The notes beneath the pieces are model-generated. The model was given only the letters and a program-made list of their open reading frames with translations. It had not been told where the DNA came from and did not search any database. From Mycobacterium bourgelatii (lineage in GTDB: Bacteria > Actinomycetota > Actinomycetes > Mycobacteriales > Mycobacteriaceae), in contig NZ_BLKZ01000001.1 of assembly GCF_010723575.1 (NCBI RefSeq), positions 372,001 through 436,000 of the forward strand: a stretch of 64,000 nucleotides of DNA, written 5' to 3'. Every line of letters begins with the position of its first letter. Positions within the stretch are counted from its first letter, which is position 1. The position numbers and the translations under genes are program-made. Positions 27,678 through 36,747 of the stretch are shown here, in pieces.

Positions 27678-28985
27678 GTGCACTCTCACACTCTTTCCCC
27701 TCATTCCCCCATCCGTCGCCCGCACCCGGCGCGGTCGCACCGCCACGTGGCGCCCCCCGCGCTGCACCTGTCGGACACCGCGGCGGCGGCCGTCTTCCGG
27801 GCCGTGCGGCTGCGCGGTCCGGTGGGCCGGGACGTCATCGCCAAGGTCACCTCGCTGAGCATTGCGACGGTGAATCGCCAGGTCATAGCCCTGTTGGAGG
27901 CCGGCCTGCTGCGTGAGCGCGCCGACCTGGCGGTGTCCGGCGCGATCGGGCGGCCGCGGGTTCCGGTGGAGGTCAACCACGAACCGTTCGTGACCCTGGG
28001 CATCCACATCGGCGCCCGGACCACCAGCATCGTGGCGACCGATCTGTTCGGACGCACCTTGGACACCGTCGAGACGCCCACCCCGCTCAACTCCGCGGGA
28101 GCCGCGCTGGCGTCGCTCGCCGACAGCGCCGCGCGTTATTTGCGGCGCTGGCACCGGCGTCGGCCGCTGTGGGTCGGGGTTTCCATCGGTGGCGCCGTCG
28201 ACAGCGGTACGGGGCACGTCGACCACCCCCGACTCGGTTGGCGACAAGCGCCGGTGGGTCCGGTGTTGGCCGACGTGCTCGGTCTGCCGGTGTCGGTGGC
28301 TTCACACGTCGACGCCATGGCCGGCGCCGAACTTCTGCTCGGCATGCGGCGTTTCGCGCCCACCTCGCCGACCACTCTGTACGTCTACGCCCGCGAGACC
28401 GTGGGCTATGCGCTGGTGATCGGCGGGCGGGTGCACTGCCCGGCCAGTGGCCCCGGCACCATCGCGTCGCTGCCGGCGCACTCCGAATTACTCGGCGGCA
28501 GTGGACAATTGGAGTCCACCGTCAGCGACGAGGCGGTCTTGGCGGCGGCCCGGCGGCTGCGGCTGCTGCCCGGTGTCACCCCGGTGACCCGAACCAACGG
28601 ATCGGCCGCCGCGATCACCGACCTGCTGCGGGTGGCACGGGCGGGCAACACGCAAGCCAGAGAACTGCTCGCGGAACGGGCCCGGGTGCTGGGCGAGGCG
28701 GTCGCGCTGCTGCGGGACCTGCTCAATCCCGACGAGTTGGTCGTCGGCGGTCAGGCCTTCACCGAATACCCCGAGGGCATGCAGTACGTGGAGGAAGCCT
28801 TCGCCGCCCGTTCGGTGCTGGCGCCGCGCGACATCCGGGTCACCGCCTTCGGCAACCGGGTGCAAGAAGCAGGAGCCGGCCTGGTGTCGCTGGGCGGCCT
28901 CTACGCCGACCCGCTGGGCGCGATGCGTCGCTCGGGCGCGCTGCAGACCCAGTTGCGCGAACCGGAACCGGAAGCCCTCGCCTAG
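27678..28985 (+). CDS. ROK-family transcriptional regulator, Rv0485-like
   Basis: 435 residues from GTG 27678. N-terminal winged helix (about 33-90, GPVGRDVIAKVTSLSIATVNRQVIALLEAGLL), then a ROK/actin-like ATPase fold (HIGARTTSIVATDLFGRTL). The typical ROK zinc CxCGxxGC motif is not present, so sugar-kinase activity is not expected. In M. tuberculosis Rv0485 is reported to control a pe/ppe gene pair and virulence. Preceded by a 189-bp gap from the divergent SDR start. The start is supported by AAGGAC a few bases upstream. Confidence 0.88.
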   Translation: MHSHTLSPHSPIRRPHPARSHRHVAPPALHLSDTAAAAVFRAVRLRGPVGRDVIAKVTSLSIATVNRQVIALLEAGLLRERADLAVSGAIGRPRVPVEVNHEPFVTLGIHIGARTTSIVATDLFGRTLDTVETPTPLNSAGAALASLADSAARYLRRWHRRRPLWVGVSIGGAVDSGTGHVDHPRLGWRQAPVGPVLADVLGLPVSVASHVDAMAGAELLLGMRRFAPTSPTTLYVYARETVGYALVIGGRVHCPASGPGTIASLPAHSELLGGSGQLESTVSDEAVLAAARRLRLLPGVTPVTRTNGSAAAITDLLRVARAGNTQARELLAERARVLGEAVALLRDLLNPDELVVGGQAFTEYPEGMQYVEEAFAARSVLAPRDIRVTAFGNRVQEAGAGLVSLGGLYADPLGAMRRSGALQTQLREPEPEALA

Positions 28986-29041
28986 CACGCTCCTGACCTG
29001 CGGCAGCGGGGCGTCGCGCGGCATCCTGTAAAGATGACTGT

Positions 29042-30385
29042 GTGCACTTCGACAATTCAGTGGTGGATGGCCCGCAACGGGTAGCCCTATTGGCGGTGCA
29101 CACCTCCCCACTGGCCCAGCCGGGAACCGGGGATGCCGGCGGGATGAACGTCTACGTGCTGCAGACCGCGTTGCACCTGGCCCGCCGCGGCATCGAGGTG
29201 GAGATCTTCACCCGCGCCACCGCCTCGGCGGATCCGCCGGTGGTTCCGGTGGCTCCCGGCGTGCTGGTGCGCAACATCGTGGCCGGACCGTTCGAGGGGC
29301 TCGACAAATACGACCTGCCCACGCAGCTGTGTGCGTTCGCGGCGGCGGTGTTACGCGCCGAGGCTGCGCACGAGCCGGGCTACTACGACATCGTCCACTC
29401 GCACTACTGGCTGTCCGGCCAGATCGGCTGGCTGGCTCGAGACCGCTGGGCGGTGCCGCTGGTGCACACCGCGCACACGCTGGCCGCGGTGAAGAACGCG
29501 GCGCTGGCCGACGGTGACTCGCCCGAGCCACCGCTGCGCACCGTCGGCGAACAGCAGGTCGTCGACGAGGCGGACCGACTCATCGTCAACACCGAAGACG
29601 AAGCGCAGCAACTGATTTCGCTTCATCACGCCGACCCGGACCGCATCGACGTGGTTCATCCCGGCGTGGACCTGGACGTGTTCCGGCCGGGGGATCGACG
29701 GGCGGCTCGGGCTCGGCTCGGGCTTGGACCCGACGAGCAGGTGGTGGCTTTTGTCGGACGCATTCAACCACTCAAGGCGCCCGACATCGTGTTGCGCGCC
29801 GCCGCGCAGTTGCCGGGGGTGCGCATCATCGTGGCGGGCGGACCGTCGGGCAGCGGCCTGGCCGCACCCGACGGACTGATGCGGCTGGCCGAGGAGCTCG
29901 GCATCGCGCAGCGGGTGACCTTCCTGCCGCCGCAGTCCCGCACCGAGCTGGCCTCGCTGTTCCACGCGGCCGACCTGGTGGCGGTGCCGAGCTATTCGGA
30001 GTCGTTCGGCCTCGTTGCCCTGGAGGCGCAGGCCTGCGGGACGCCGGTGGTCGCGGCCGCGGTCGGCGGGTTGCCGGTGGCGGTGCGCGACGGCGTGACC
30101 GGGGCGCTGGTGGCCGGGCACGACATCGACCGGTGGGCGGCGGCCATTGACCGTCTGCTGCAGCTCCGCGCCGGCCCGCAGGGTTGGGCGATGAGCCGCG
30201 CGGCGGTCGAGCACGCGGCGGGGTTCTCGTGGGACAACACCACCGATGCGCTGCTGGCCAGCTACCGGCGGGCGATCGCCGACTTCGCCGCCGAGCGGGC
30301 GCTGCGACGCGATGACGTGGTATCGGACCTGGCGGTCGTGCGTAAGCCGCGTCGCTGGGCGCAGCGCCGCGAGGTGCGCGCGTGA
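29042..30385 (+). CDS. mshA: D-inositol-3-phosphate glycosyltransferase, mycothiol synthesis
   Basis: 447-residue GT-B (GT4) enzyme joining UDP-GlcNAc to inositol-3-phosphate, the first step of mycothiol synthesis. Seen: PGTGDAGGMNVYVLQ near the N-terminus, HSHYWLSGQIGWL, HTAHTLAAVKNAALA, and the GT4 nucleotide-sugar site PSYSESFGLVALEAQACGTPVV. The GTG start gives an N-terminus about 30 residues shorter than I recall for M. tuberculosis, outside the catalytic core. Overlaps the next gene by GTGA. Counterpart of Rv0486. Confidence 0.95.
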   Translation: MHFDNSVVDGPQRVALLAVHTSPLAQPGTGDAGGMNVYVLQTALHLARRGIEVEIFTRATASADPPVVPVAPGVLVRNIVAGPFEGLDKYDLPTQLCAFAAAVLRAEAAHEPGYYDIVHSHYWLSGQIGWLARDRWAVPLVHTAHTLAAVKNAALADGDSPEPPLRTVGEQQVVDEADRLIVNTEDEAQQLISLHHADPDRIDVVHPGVDLDVFRPGDRRAARARLGLGPDEQVVAFVGRIQPLKAPDIVLRAAAQLPGVRIIVAGGPSGSGLAAPDGLMRLAEELGIAQRVTFLPPQSRTELASLFHAADLVAVPSYSESFGLVALEAQACGTPVVAAAVGGLPVAVRDGVTGALVAGHDIDRWAAAIDRLLQLRAGPQGWAMSRAAVEHAAGFSWDNTTDALLASYRRAIADFAAERALRRDDVVSDLAVVRKPRRWAQRREVRA

Positions 30386-30960
30386 ATTCCCCCGAACCGG
30401 GCCGTGAACCGGGGGGCGCCGAACCGGACACTGCCGAGCGCGCGCAAGAAATCATCGAGAAGACGCTGCAAGCCAGCGGTTTGACCTATCAGCTGCACGC
30501 CGGCGCGCACGGCGGGCTGCCGGGGCTGATCGTGGAATTGCCGGGCGAGCGCAAGCTCAAGACCAACACGATTTTGAGCATCGGCGAGCATTCGGTGCGG
30601 GTCGAGGCGTTCGTCTGTCGCAAGCCCGACGAGGACCACGAAAAGGTCTACCGATTCCTGCTCAAGCGCAACCGCCGCCTGTACGGGGTCGCCTACACCC
30701 TGGACAACGTCGGCGACATCTACCTGGTGGGCCGGATGTCGTTGGCTTCGGTCACCCCCGACGAGATCGACCGGGTGCTCGGTCAGGTGCTCGAGGCCGT
30801 GGATTCGGACTTTAATACGTTGCTGGAGTTGGGATTTCACTCGTCAATCCAGAAGGAGTGGGAGTGGCGGGTGTCGCGCGGTGAGTCGCTGAAGAACCTG
30901 CAGGCGTTCGCTCATTTGATCGACGACGAAGACTCAGGCGACGACGCCAAGCGCGCGTGA
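30382..30960 (+). CDS. YbjN-domain protein, Rv0487-like
   Basis: 192 residues. Fits the YbjN/T3SS-chaperone-like fold: alpha-beta core with LIVELPGERKLKTNTILSIGEHSVRVEAFVCR (about 49-80) and YRFLLKRNRRLYGVAYTLD. Acidic C-terminus. The GTG overlaps the mshA stop, so it is translated from the same mRNA. Function unknown; a small chaperone-like role is only inference. Ends 13 bp before gpm1, where M. tuberculosis has a lysE-family gene (Rv0488) as I recall. Confidence 0.82.
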   Translation: MNSPEPGREPGGAEPDTAERAQEIIEKTLQASGLTYQLHAGAHGGLPGLIVELPGERKLKTNTILSIGEHSVRVEAFVCRKPDEDHEKVYRFLLKRNRRLYGVAYTLDNVGDIYLVGRMSLASVTPDEIDRVLGQVLEAVDSDFNTLLELGFHSSIQKEWEWRVSRGESLKNLQAFAHLIDDEDSGDDAKRA

Positions 30961-30973
30961 GAGACTTTCCGGC

Positions 30974-31729
30974 ATGGGTGAGACTGCCACGCTGGTACTG
31001 CTGCGCCATGGCGAGAGCGACTGGAATGCCAAGAACCTCTTCACCGGCTGGGTCGACGTCGGCCTGACCGAGAAGGGCCGCGCGGAAGCGGTGCGGGGCG
31101 GCGAGTTACTGGCCGAGCAGGACCTGTTGCCCGACGTGCTCTACACCTCCCTGCTGCGGCGGGCGATCACCACCGCGCATCTGGCGCTCGACGCAGCCGA
31201 CCGGCTCTGGATCCCGGTACATCGCAGCTGGCGGCTCAACGAGCGCCACTACGGCGCGTTGCAGGGCCTGGACAAGGCCAAGACCAAGGAAAAGTACGGC
31301 GAAGAGCAGTTCATGGCCTGGCGGCGCAGCTACGACACCCCGCCGCCGCCGATCGAAAAGGGCAGCGAGTTCAGCCAGGACGCCGACCCCAGGTACGCCA
31401 ACATCGACGGCGGCCCGCTGACCGAGTGCCTGGCCGACGTGGTCGCCCGATTCCTGCCCTACTACACCGATGTCATCGTGCCTGACCTGCGGTTGGGCAA
31501 GACGGTGTTGATCGCCGCGCACGGTAATTCGCTGCGGGCGCTGGTGAAGTACCTCGACGGCATGTCCGACGAGGATGTCGTGGGGCTGAACATCCCGACG
31601 GGCATCCCGCTGCGCTACGACCTGGACGCTGACCTGCGGCCGACGGTGCCGGGTGGCACGTATCTCGACCCAGAGGCCGCCGAGGCCGGCGCGGCGGCGG
31701 TGGCCAGTCAGGGCGCGGCTAAATCGTGA
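30974..31729 (+). CDS. gpm1: 2,3-bisphosphoglycerate-dependent phosphoglycerate mutase
   Basis: 251-residue cofactor-dependent mutase of glycolysis. LLRHGESDWNAKNLFTGW with the phosphorylated His of the RHGES motif, SLLRRAITTAHLALD, the catalytic Glu in NERHYGALQG, and the second His in AAHGNSLRALVKYLDG are seen. Full length. ATG 30974. It is followed by the senX3 promoter region. Counterpart of Rv0489. Confidence 0.97.
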   Translation: MGETATLVLLRHGESDWNAKNLFTGWVDVGLTEKGRAEAVRGGELLAEQDLLPDVLYTSLLRRAITTAHLALDAADRLWIPVHRSWRLNERHYGALQGLDKAKTKEKYGEEQFMAWRRSYDTPPPPIEKGSEFSQDADPRYANIDGGPLTECLADVVARFLPYYTDVIVPDLRLGKTVLIAAHGNSLRALVKYLDGMSDEDVVGLNIPTGIPLRYDLDADLRPTVPGGTYLDPEAAEAGAAAVASQGAAKS

Positions 31730-31865
31730 AAACTAAGCGCTGGTAGGGCGCTAGGCTAAACATCGCGTTAACAAAAGCCGAATACCTGCCGCTCAGTGTG
31801 TGACTTGTCCGGATTTGGCCTCGCTCAGCTAGGGCAGTGTTCACCTGATTTGTAGGATTTTGCTT

Positions 31866-33113
31866 GTGACTGTGTTCTCGGCACTGTTGCTGGCCGGGGT
31901 CTTGTCCGCGTTGGCGCTGGCCGTCGGAGTGGCGGCAGGAGTCCGGCTGGCGCGGCGAGCTGATCAGCGCCGGCAACGGGTGGCCACCGAGTGGACCGGA
32001 ATCACCGTCGCGCAGATGCTGCAACAAATCGTGGCGCTGATGCCGCTGGGCACCGCAGTGGTCGACATCCACCGCGACGTCGTCTACCTCAACGACCGGG
32101 CCAAGGAGCTCGGCCTGGTGCGCGACCGGCAACTCGACGACGAAGCCTGGGACGCGGCGAAGCAAGCCCTGCGCGGTGAGGACGTCGAGTTCGACCTGCT
32201 GCCGCCCAAGCGGACGGGTGGCCGGTCGGGGTTGCAGGTGCATGGGTACGCCCGGCTGCTGAGCGAAGAAGACCGCCGGTTCGCGGTGGTCTTCGTCCAT
32301 GACCAGTCGGACTACGCCCGCATGGAAGCGACCAGGCGGGATTTCGTCGCCAACGTCAGCCACGAACTCAAGACCCCGGTCGGCGCGATGGCGCTGTTGG
32401 CCGAGGCAATGCTGGCCTCGGCGGACGACCCCGAAACCGTCCGCCGATTCGCCGAGAAGGCGCTCGTCGAGGCCACTCGCCTGGGCGACATGGTCACCGA
32501 ACTCATCGAGCTGTCCCGGCTGCAGGGCGCCGAGCGGTTACCCAACGTCGTCGAAGTGGACGTCGACACCGTTGTGGCCGAAGCGATTTCACGGCACAAG
32601 GTGGCCGCCGAAAACGCCGACATCCACGTTCGCACCGACGCCCCCAGCGGATTGCGGGTGCTGGGCGACCAAACCCTGTTGGTCACCGCGTTGGCCAATC
32701 TGGTGTCCAACGCGATCGCTTACTCGCCGTCCGGGTCCTCGGTGTCGATCAGCCGGCGCAGGCGGGGCGACAACGTCGAAATCGCCGTCACCGACCGCGG
32801 CATCGGCATCGCGCTGGAAGACCAGGAGCGGGTGTTCGAGCGGTTCTTCCGCGGGGACAAGGCCCGGTCTCGGGCAACCGGCGGGAGCGGGTTGGGGCTG
32901 GCCATCGTCAAACACGTCGCGGCCAACCACAACGGCAGCATCGGCGTGTGGAGCAAGCCGGGGACAGGGTCGACGTTCACGTTGTCCATTCCGGTGGCGG
33001 AGTCGGGGCCGGCCACGCCGCTGCAGGCGGACAGCGCAGAGAAAGCTGAGCAATCGAAGGGTCCTGAATCGTGGCCAAGCAGGTCACAACGAGAGGAAGA
33101 GCTGAGTCGATGA
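31866..33113 (+). CDS. senX3: Sensor histidine kinase SenX3
   Basis: 415-residue membrane kinase of the phosphate-starvation system with RegX3. N-terminal membrane helix (about 3-24), PAS-like sensor region (about 45-145), dimerisation/phosphoacceptor helix with His166 in NVSHELKTPVG, and an ATPase domain with N-box LVSNAIAYSP, GIGIALEDQERVFERFFRGD and GSGLGLAIV. The GTG at 31866 gives VTVFSALLLAG, as in M. tuberculosis. The 136-bp upstream gap contains GTTCACC (31838-31844), a half-site resembling RegX3 boxes. The stop overlaps the start of a 17-codon mini-ORF. Counterpart of Rv0490. Confidence 0.96.
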   Translation: MTVFSALLLAGVLSALALAVGVAAGVRLARRADQRRQRVATEWTGITVAQMLQQIVALMPLGTAVVDIHRDVVYLNDRAKELGLVRDRQLDDEAWDAAKQALRGEDVEFDLLPPKRTGGRSGLQVHGYARLLSEEDRRFAVVFVHDQSDYARMEATRRDFVANVSHELKTPVGAMALLAEAMLASADDPETVRRFAEKALVEATRLGDMVTELIELSRLQGAERLPNVVEVDVDTVVAEAISRHKVAAENADIHVRTDAPSGLRVLGDQTLLVTALANLVSNAIAYSPSGSSVSISRRRRGDNVEIAVTDRGIGIALEDQERVFERFFRGDKARSRATGGSGLGLAIVKHVAANHNGSIGVWSKPGTGSTFTLSIPVAESGPATPLQADSAEKAEQSKGPESWPSRSQREEELSR

Positions 33114-33163
33114 CCCGCGCTAACGACGTCAAGCTAGGCGAGGAAAAGGAGTGGCGCAAATGA
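33110..33163 (+). CDS. 17-codon mini-ORF coupling senX3 to regX3
   Basis: ATG at 33110 overlaps the senX3 stop (CGATGA) and the stop TGA at 33161-33163 overlaps the regX3 ATG (AAATGA). The peptide would be MTRANDVKLGEEKEWRK, strongly charged, with no membrane segment. A GAGGAAAAGGAG ribosome site for regX3 lies inside it (33140-33151). The organisation repeats that of MIRU units in the M. tuberculosis senX3-regX3 gap, which also carry a mini-ORF with overlapping start and stop. Whether the peptide accumulates is unknown; a relay for translational coupling is the likely role. Confidence 0.6.
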   Translation: MTRANDVKLGEEKEWRK

Positions 33164-33843
33164 CGAACGTGCTGATCGTGGAGGACGAGGAGTCCTTGGC
33201 CGATCCGCTGGCGTTCTTGCTGCGCAAAGAGGGCTTCGAGGCCACGGTGGTGAACGACGGTCCCTCGGCGCTTGCCGAGTTCGACCGGTCCGGAGCCGAC
33301 ATCGTGCTGCTCGACCTGATGCTGCCGGGCATGTCGGGAACCGACGTGTGCAAGCAGTTGCGTGCCCGGTCCGGCGTGCCGGTCATCATGGTCACCGCGC
33401 GCGACAGCGAGATCGACAAGGTGCTCGGCCTGGAGCTAGGCGCCGACGACTATGTGACCAAGCCATATTCGGCGCGCGAGTTGATCGCGCGAATCCGAGC
33501 GGTGCTGCGCCGCGGCGGCGACGACGAGTCCGAAGTGAGCGACGGCATCCTGGAATCCGGACCGGTCCGGATGGATGTGGAACGACACGTCGTCTCGGTC
33601 AATGGCGACCCGATAACGTTGCCGCTCAAGGAATTCGACTTGCTCGAGTACCTGATGCGAAACAGCGGGCGGGTGTTGACCCGCGGCCAGCTGATCGACC
33701 GGGTCTGGGGCGCGGACTACGTCGGCGACACCAAGACTCTCGACGTCCACGTCAAACGGCTGCGGTCCAAGATCGAGGCCGACCCGGCCAATCCGGTGCA
33801 CCTGGTGACGGTGCGGGGGTTGGGTTACAAGCTCGAGGGCTGA
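33160..33843 (+). CDS. regX3: Response regulator RegX3
   Basis: 227-residue OmpR/PhoB-type regulator. Receiver domain with phosphoacceptor Asp52 in IVLLDLMLPG, acidic pocket EDEE near residue 10 and Lys of TKPYSARELIARI; winged-helix DNA-binding domain at about 127-227 (RVWGADYVGDTKTLDVHVKRLRSKIE). It controls phosphate-starvation genes. The ATG at 33160 (not the upstream GTG 33151) gives MTNVLIVEDEES, matching the family, and is overlapped by the mini-ORF stop. Counterpart of Rv0491. Confidence 0.97.
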   Translation: MTNVLIVEDEESLADPLAFLLRKEGFEATVVNDGPSALAEFDRSGADIVLLDLMLPGMSGTDVCKQLRARSGVPVIMVTARDSEIDKVLGLELGADDYVTKPYSARELIARIRAVLRRGGDDESEVSDGILESGPVRMDVERHVVSVNGDPITLPLKEFDLLEYLMRNSGRVLTRGQLIDRVWGADYVGDTKTLDVHVKRLRSKIEADPANPVHLVTVRGLGYKLEG

Positions 33844-33870
33844 TCGGCTCGCGGGCCTCACCGTCTGCCA

Positions 33871-34551
33871 TCAGTGCGGAGGCTGTGGCCGCGGGTTCAG
33901 GGTGTCCGCGTCCCAGGTGATCCGCTGATCGGGAGTCACCGGAAGCGCTTCCAGCGCGTCGTCGGCGAGGATCGCCTGTATGCAGTGTCGGCTTGCGCCG
34001 ACATATGTGCTCATCAGGTCGATGTCGGTGGCGACACACCACTGTCGATCGCTTGCCCACCATAAGTTGGCCGTGCGGCCGGGTATCGCGAAAGGCTCGC
34101 TGGCGTCATCGATGGACCCGGCGACCAGATACATCGGACGGTTCGGCAGTTCGATCAGGTCGGCATTCGGGATCTGCACGTCGCCGTAACCGCTCCACAC
34201 CGCATACATCACGCGGTCGGCCGTCGAGCATCGCTTCAACACGTCGGCGAGCGCAGCGGTGGTGGGCACCGGAAGCCGGCCGGTATCCGGCCGACGGGCC
34301 CACAGTCCCGGCTGACTTTGTGCGTCCCACGACCCGACCAGGGAGCCCCACTCCATGGCCGGGTGCGCAATCCGACCGTTGGCCTGCGCCACCGCCTGCC
34401 ACGTGACTGGTTGCTGCGGCTCGGGCGTGTTCACGCGGTATGCCGGATGAAATATCCGCGCGTAGGCCTCGAAAACCGGTGGGACACAAGACGCGACGTC
34501 GTACTCAAAATTCCGTATCGCGTCGAGTATCCATTGCTGCGAAGCGGTCAC
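33871..34551 (-). CDS. Hypothetical protein in the GMC oxidoreductase unit
   Basis: 226 residues, unrecognised. The GTG at 34551 overlaps the stop of the GMC oxidoreductase by 4 bp (GTGA), so it is the last gene of that unit. It is Trp- and Asp-rich, without signal peptide or membrane helix: WILDAIRNFEYDVASCVPPVFEAYARIFHPAY at the N-terminus, LMSTYVGASRHCIQAILADDALEALPV near the C-terminus. The pattern suggests a soluble globular protein. I cannot name a family or function. Confidence 0.7.
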   Translation of the reverse strand: MTASQQWILDAIRNFEYDVASCVPPVFEAYARIFHPAYRVNTPEPQQPVTWQAVAQANGRIAHPAMEWGSLVGSWDAQSQPGLWARRPDTGRLPVPTTAALADVLKRCSTADRVMYAVWSGYGDVQIPNADLIELPNRPMYLVAGSIDDASEPFAIPGRTANLWWASDRQWCVATDIDLMSTYVGASRHCIQAILADDALEALPVTPDQRITWDADTLNPRPQPPH

Positions 34552-36419
34552 CTGGACCGATCGCCGACGACCTGATCGGCGACGGCCAGCGCCATCGCCA
34601 TGATCGAGACCTGCGGGTTGACCTCGGGGCAGCTGGGCAGAATCGACGCATCGGCAACCCACACCCCGTCGACGCCCCGCAACCGGCCGCGCTCGTCGAC
34701 GGGACACACCTGGGTGTCCGAACCCGCCGCTGCCGTCCCGGTGGGGTGGAAAGCGGACAGGTGCAAGCTCCGTGGATTGGTGCGCGCCAACACTTCCCGC
34801 AGCTCCGTCTCGGACTTCACCGTCGGCGCACCGGGCAACCCGGTGAGCACCTCGACCGCGCCGGCGGCGAACAGCAGCTTGCCAATTGCGGCCAGCGCGA
34901 CCCGTAGTTTGGCAACATCGTCCTGCGTGATGTTGTAGCGCACCACGGCCTCGCCGCCCACCGACAGCACCGAGCCGACCCCCTTGTCGGCCACCATCGC
35001 GCCGAACGTCGCGATGTGGTGCGCCCGGTCCAGCCAGCCCAGCAACTCGGCCCCATACCCGGGGAAGATGATCGACCCCATGCCCGGAGGCGTGGAGGTG
35101 GCTTCGATGAGCACCCCGTTGGACTCGTGGAATTCGTGGACGGCGGCGCTTTGCAGCACGCCGCGCCACGAGTAGACGTCTTCCTCGAAGCGCCCGGCCA
35201 GGGCCGTGGCGGGGTGCAGCGCGAGGTTGCGGCCGAGCCGTGGGTGGCCGCCAAGGCCGCTGCGCCGCAGCAACATCGGCGTTTCGGTGGCCCCGGCGGC
35301 AACGATGACGGTGGCGGCGAGGATGTCGATCGCGGTGCCGTCGGGACGACGTGCCCGCACCCCGCGGGCGCGCCCGTGCTGGTGCAACAACCGTTCAGCG
35401 CGCGCTTGGGAAATGATCCGTGCCCCAGCCGCACACGCCTGCGGCAGGGCGTTGAGGTGCACGCCGAACTTCGCGTTGCGCGGGCAGCCAAGCGCGCACT
35501 GACAGCAGGCGCCGCAGCCCGGCGCGTTGCGGGGGATGGGCGCCGCCTCCCAGCCCAGCTTGTCGGCGGCCTGCAGCAGCAGATTTCCGTTGCGTCCCAT
35601 GATGTTCAGCGGCACCGGCGCCACTTGCAGGGTGCGCTCAACGTCGTCAAGGTGCGCGCCGAAGCCCGCGGGGTCGGCCAGGTCGAGGCCGAACTCGTCG
35701 CGCCAGCGTTTTTGCACGGCGACCGGCGGCCGGAAGCAGGTGCCTGAGTTGACGACGGTGGTGCCACCGACGGCGCGACCCATCGGCAACACCACCGGTG
35801 GACGACCCAACGCGACGGTCGTGCCGCCGCCGCGGTACAAGCCGGCGTAGCGCTCGATCGGATGGGTGGTCCGGAACTCCTCGACCGTCCAGCGTCGTCC
35901 CTCCTCGAGCACGATCACGCTCAGGCCGGACTGGGCCAGGGTCCGCGCGGCCATCGCCCCGCCGGCCCCGGAGCCGACGATCACCGCGTCGGCGGTAACG
36001 ACCGATGGGCTCTCGGACGACGGCGTGACGTCCAATACCGCGTCCGGGCGGGCGAGTTCGTCGTTCTGGGCGCGAGTCAGCAGTTCGTCGGCGAAGGTGT
36101 CGGCGCCGTGGGCGAGCAGCATTACCACCTTCAGGCTCTCCAACGCCGTCCCGGCCTCCGGGTTGAGTGCGGCGACGCGGTGCAGCACCTGCGCGCGCTG
36201 GCTCGGGGTTAGCCGCGTCAGTGACCGGCCGGTGGTCAGATAGCTCGCCGCCGACAGCGAGGCCAGCCCCGCTTGGATGGCCAACCGGGACGTCGTCGGC
36301 ACCCGCTTGAGGTAGCGGTCGACGCACTGCACGAGTTCGGCGGAGGAGGGGCCGCCGTGCTCCTCGGGTAGCAGCGCCGTACCGAACGACGCCGCGGCTC
36401 GGTGCGCGAGCCGACTCAT
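34548..36419 (-). CDS. GMC-type FAD oxidoreductase, Rv0492c-like
   Basis: 623 residues. An N-terminal helical region (about 1-130) precedes the FAD motif ADAVIVGSGAGGAMAARTLA (about 142-161). Other GMC features: GGTTVVNSGTCFRPP, the Cys-rich GCGACCQCALGCPRNAK (about 297-313) typical of long-chain alcohol oxidase-like members, and the C-terminal active-site region HLSAFHPTGTAAAG with the conserved His. It should oxidise an alcohol or sterol-like substrate, identity unknown. Overlaps neighbours on both sides by 4 bp, so it sits inside a tightly packed operon. Confidence 0.88.
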   Translation of the reverse strand: MSRLAHRAAASFGTALLPEEHGGPSSAELVQCVDRYLKRVPTTSRLAIQAGLASLSAASYLTTGRSLTRLTPSQRAQVLHRVAALNPEAGTALESLKVVMLLAHGADTFADELLTRAQNDELARPDAVLDVTPSSESPSVVTADAVIVGSGAGGAMAARTLAQSGLSVIVLEEGRRWTVEEFRTTHPIERYAGLYRGGGTTVALGRPPVVLPMGRAVGGTTVVNSGTCFRPPVAVQKRWRDEFGLDLADPAGFGAHLDDVERTLQVAPVPLNIMGRNGNLLLQAADKLGWEAAPIPRNAPGCGACCQCALGCPRNAKFGVHLNALPQACAAGARIISQARAERLLHQHGRARGVRARRPDGTAIDILAATVIVAAGATETPMLLRRSGLGGHPRLGRNLALHPATALAGRFEEDVYSWRGVLQSAAVHEFHESNGVLIEATSTPPGMGSIIFPGYGAELLGWLDRAHHIATFGAMVADKGVGSVLSVGGEAVVRYNITQDDVAKLRVALAAIGKLLFAAGAVEVLTGLPGAPTVKSETELREVLARTNPRSLHLSAFHPTGTAAAGSDTQVCPVDERGRLRGVDGVWVADASILPSCPEVNPQVSIMAMALAVADQVVGDRSR

Positions 36420-36745
36420 TTTCGCCGTCCAAGCGCGCGGCCAAGTTTGAGGAAGAACGGGTAGGTGGCGAATATGCCCCCGGCCGCAGCGTGTGCGGGC
36501 CAGTCGATCTCATCGGTGTTCACGTTGAAAACGCCGCTGTTCCACATGAAGTCGCGGCCGTTGCGGGAGCGGAACGGGCGCCACAGGAACCCCAGCCCGG
36601 GCACGTTGTTGTAGAGCCCGAACGAGCCGGCGAAGAAGACACCAAGGGTTGCTGCTTCGGCGACCTCGCGGCGGTCTGGCGGCACCCGGCGTTCGATGAG
36701 CGCACCGGCGATGACCAGCAGTGGTGGGTCCAGGGCGAAACTCAT
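36416..36745 (-). CDS. Small membrane-associated protein, Rv0492A-like
   Basis: 109 residues from ATG 36745. Hydrophobic stretch near 7-20, another around 32-45 (LGVFFAGSFGLYNNVPG), and a basic C-terminus LGRALGRRK; no recognisable domain. The stop/start overlap with the GMC gene (ATGA) argues for a joint role. An IS110-type element ends directly upstream; the IS end supplies the AAGGA that now precedes the ATG by 8 bases. Function unknown. Confidence 0.75.
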   Translation of the reverse strand: MSFALDPPLLVIAGALIERRVPPDRREVAEAATLGVFFAGSFGLYNNVPGLGFLWRPFRSRNGRDFMWNSGVFNVNTDEIDWPAHAAAGGIFATYPFFLKLGRALGRRK

Positions 36746-36747
36746 TG

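Noticed and set aside
34551..35169. N-terminal extension of the hypothetical gene after the GMC oxidoreductase
   Set aside because: It lies antisense-like within the GMC coding region in another frame and is Arg/Gly-rich. The GTGA overlap at 34548-34551 gives a natural start.
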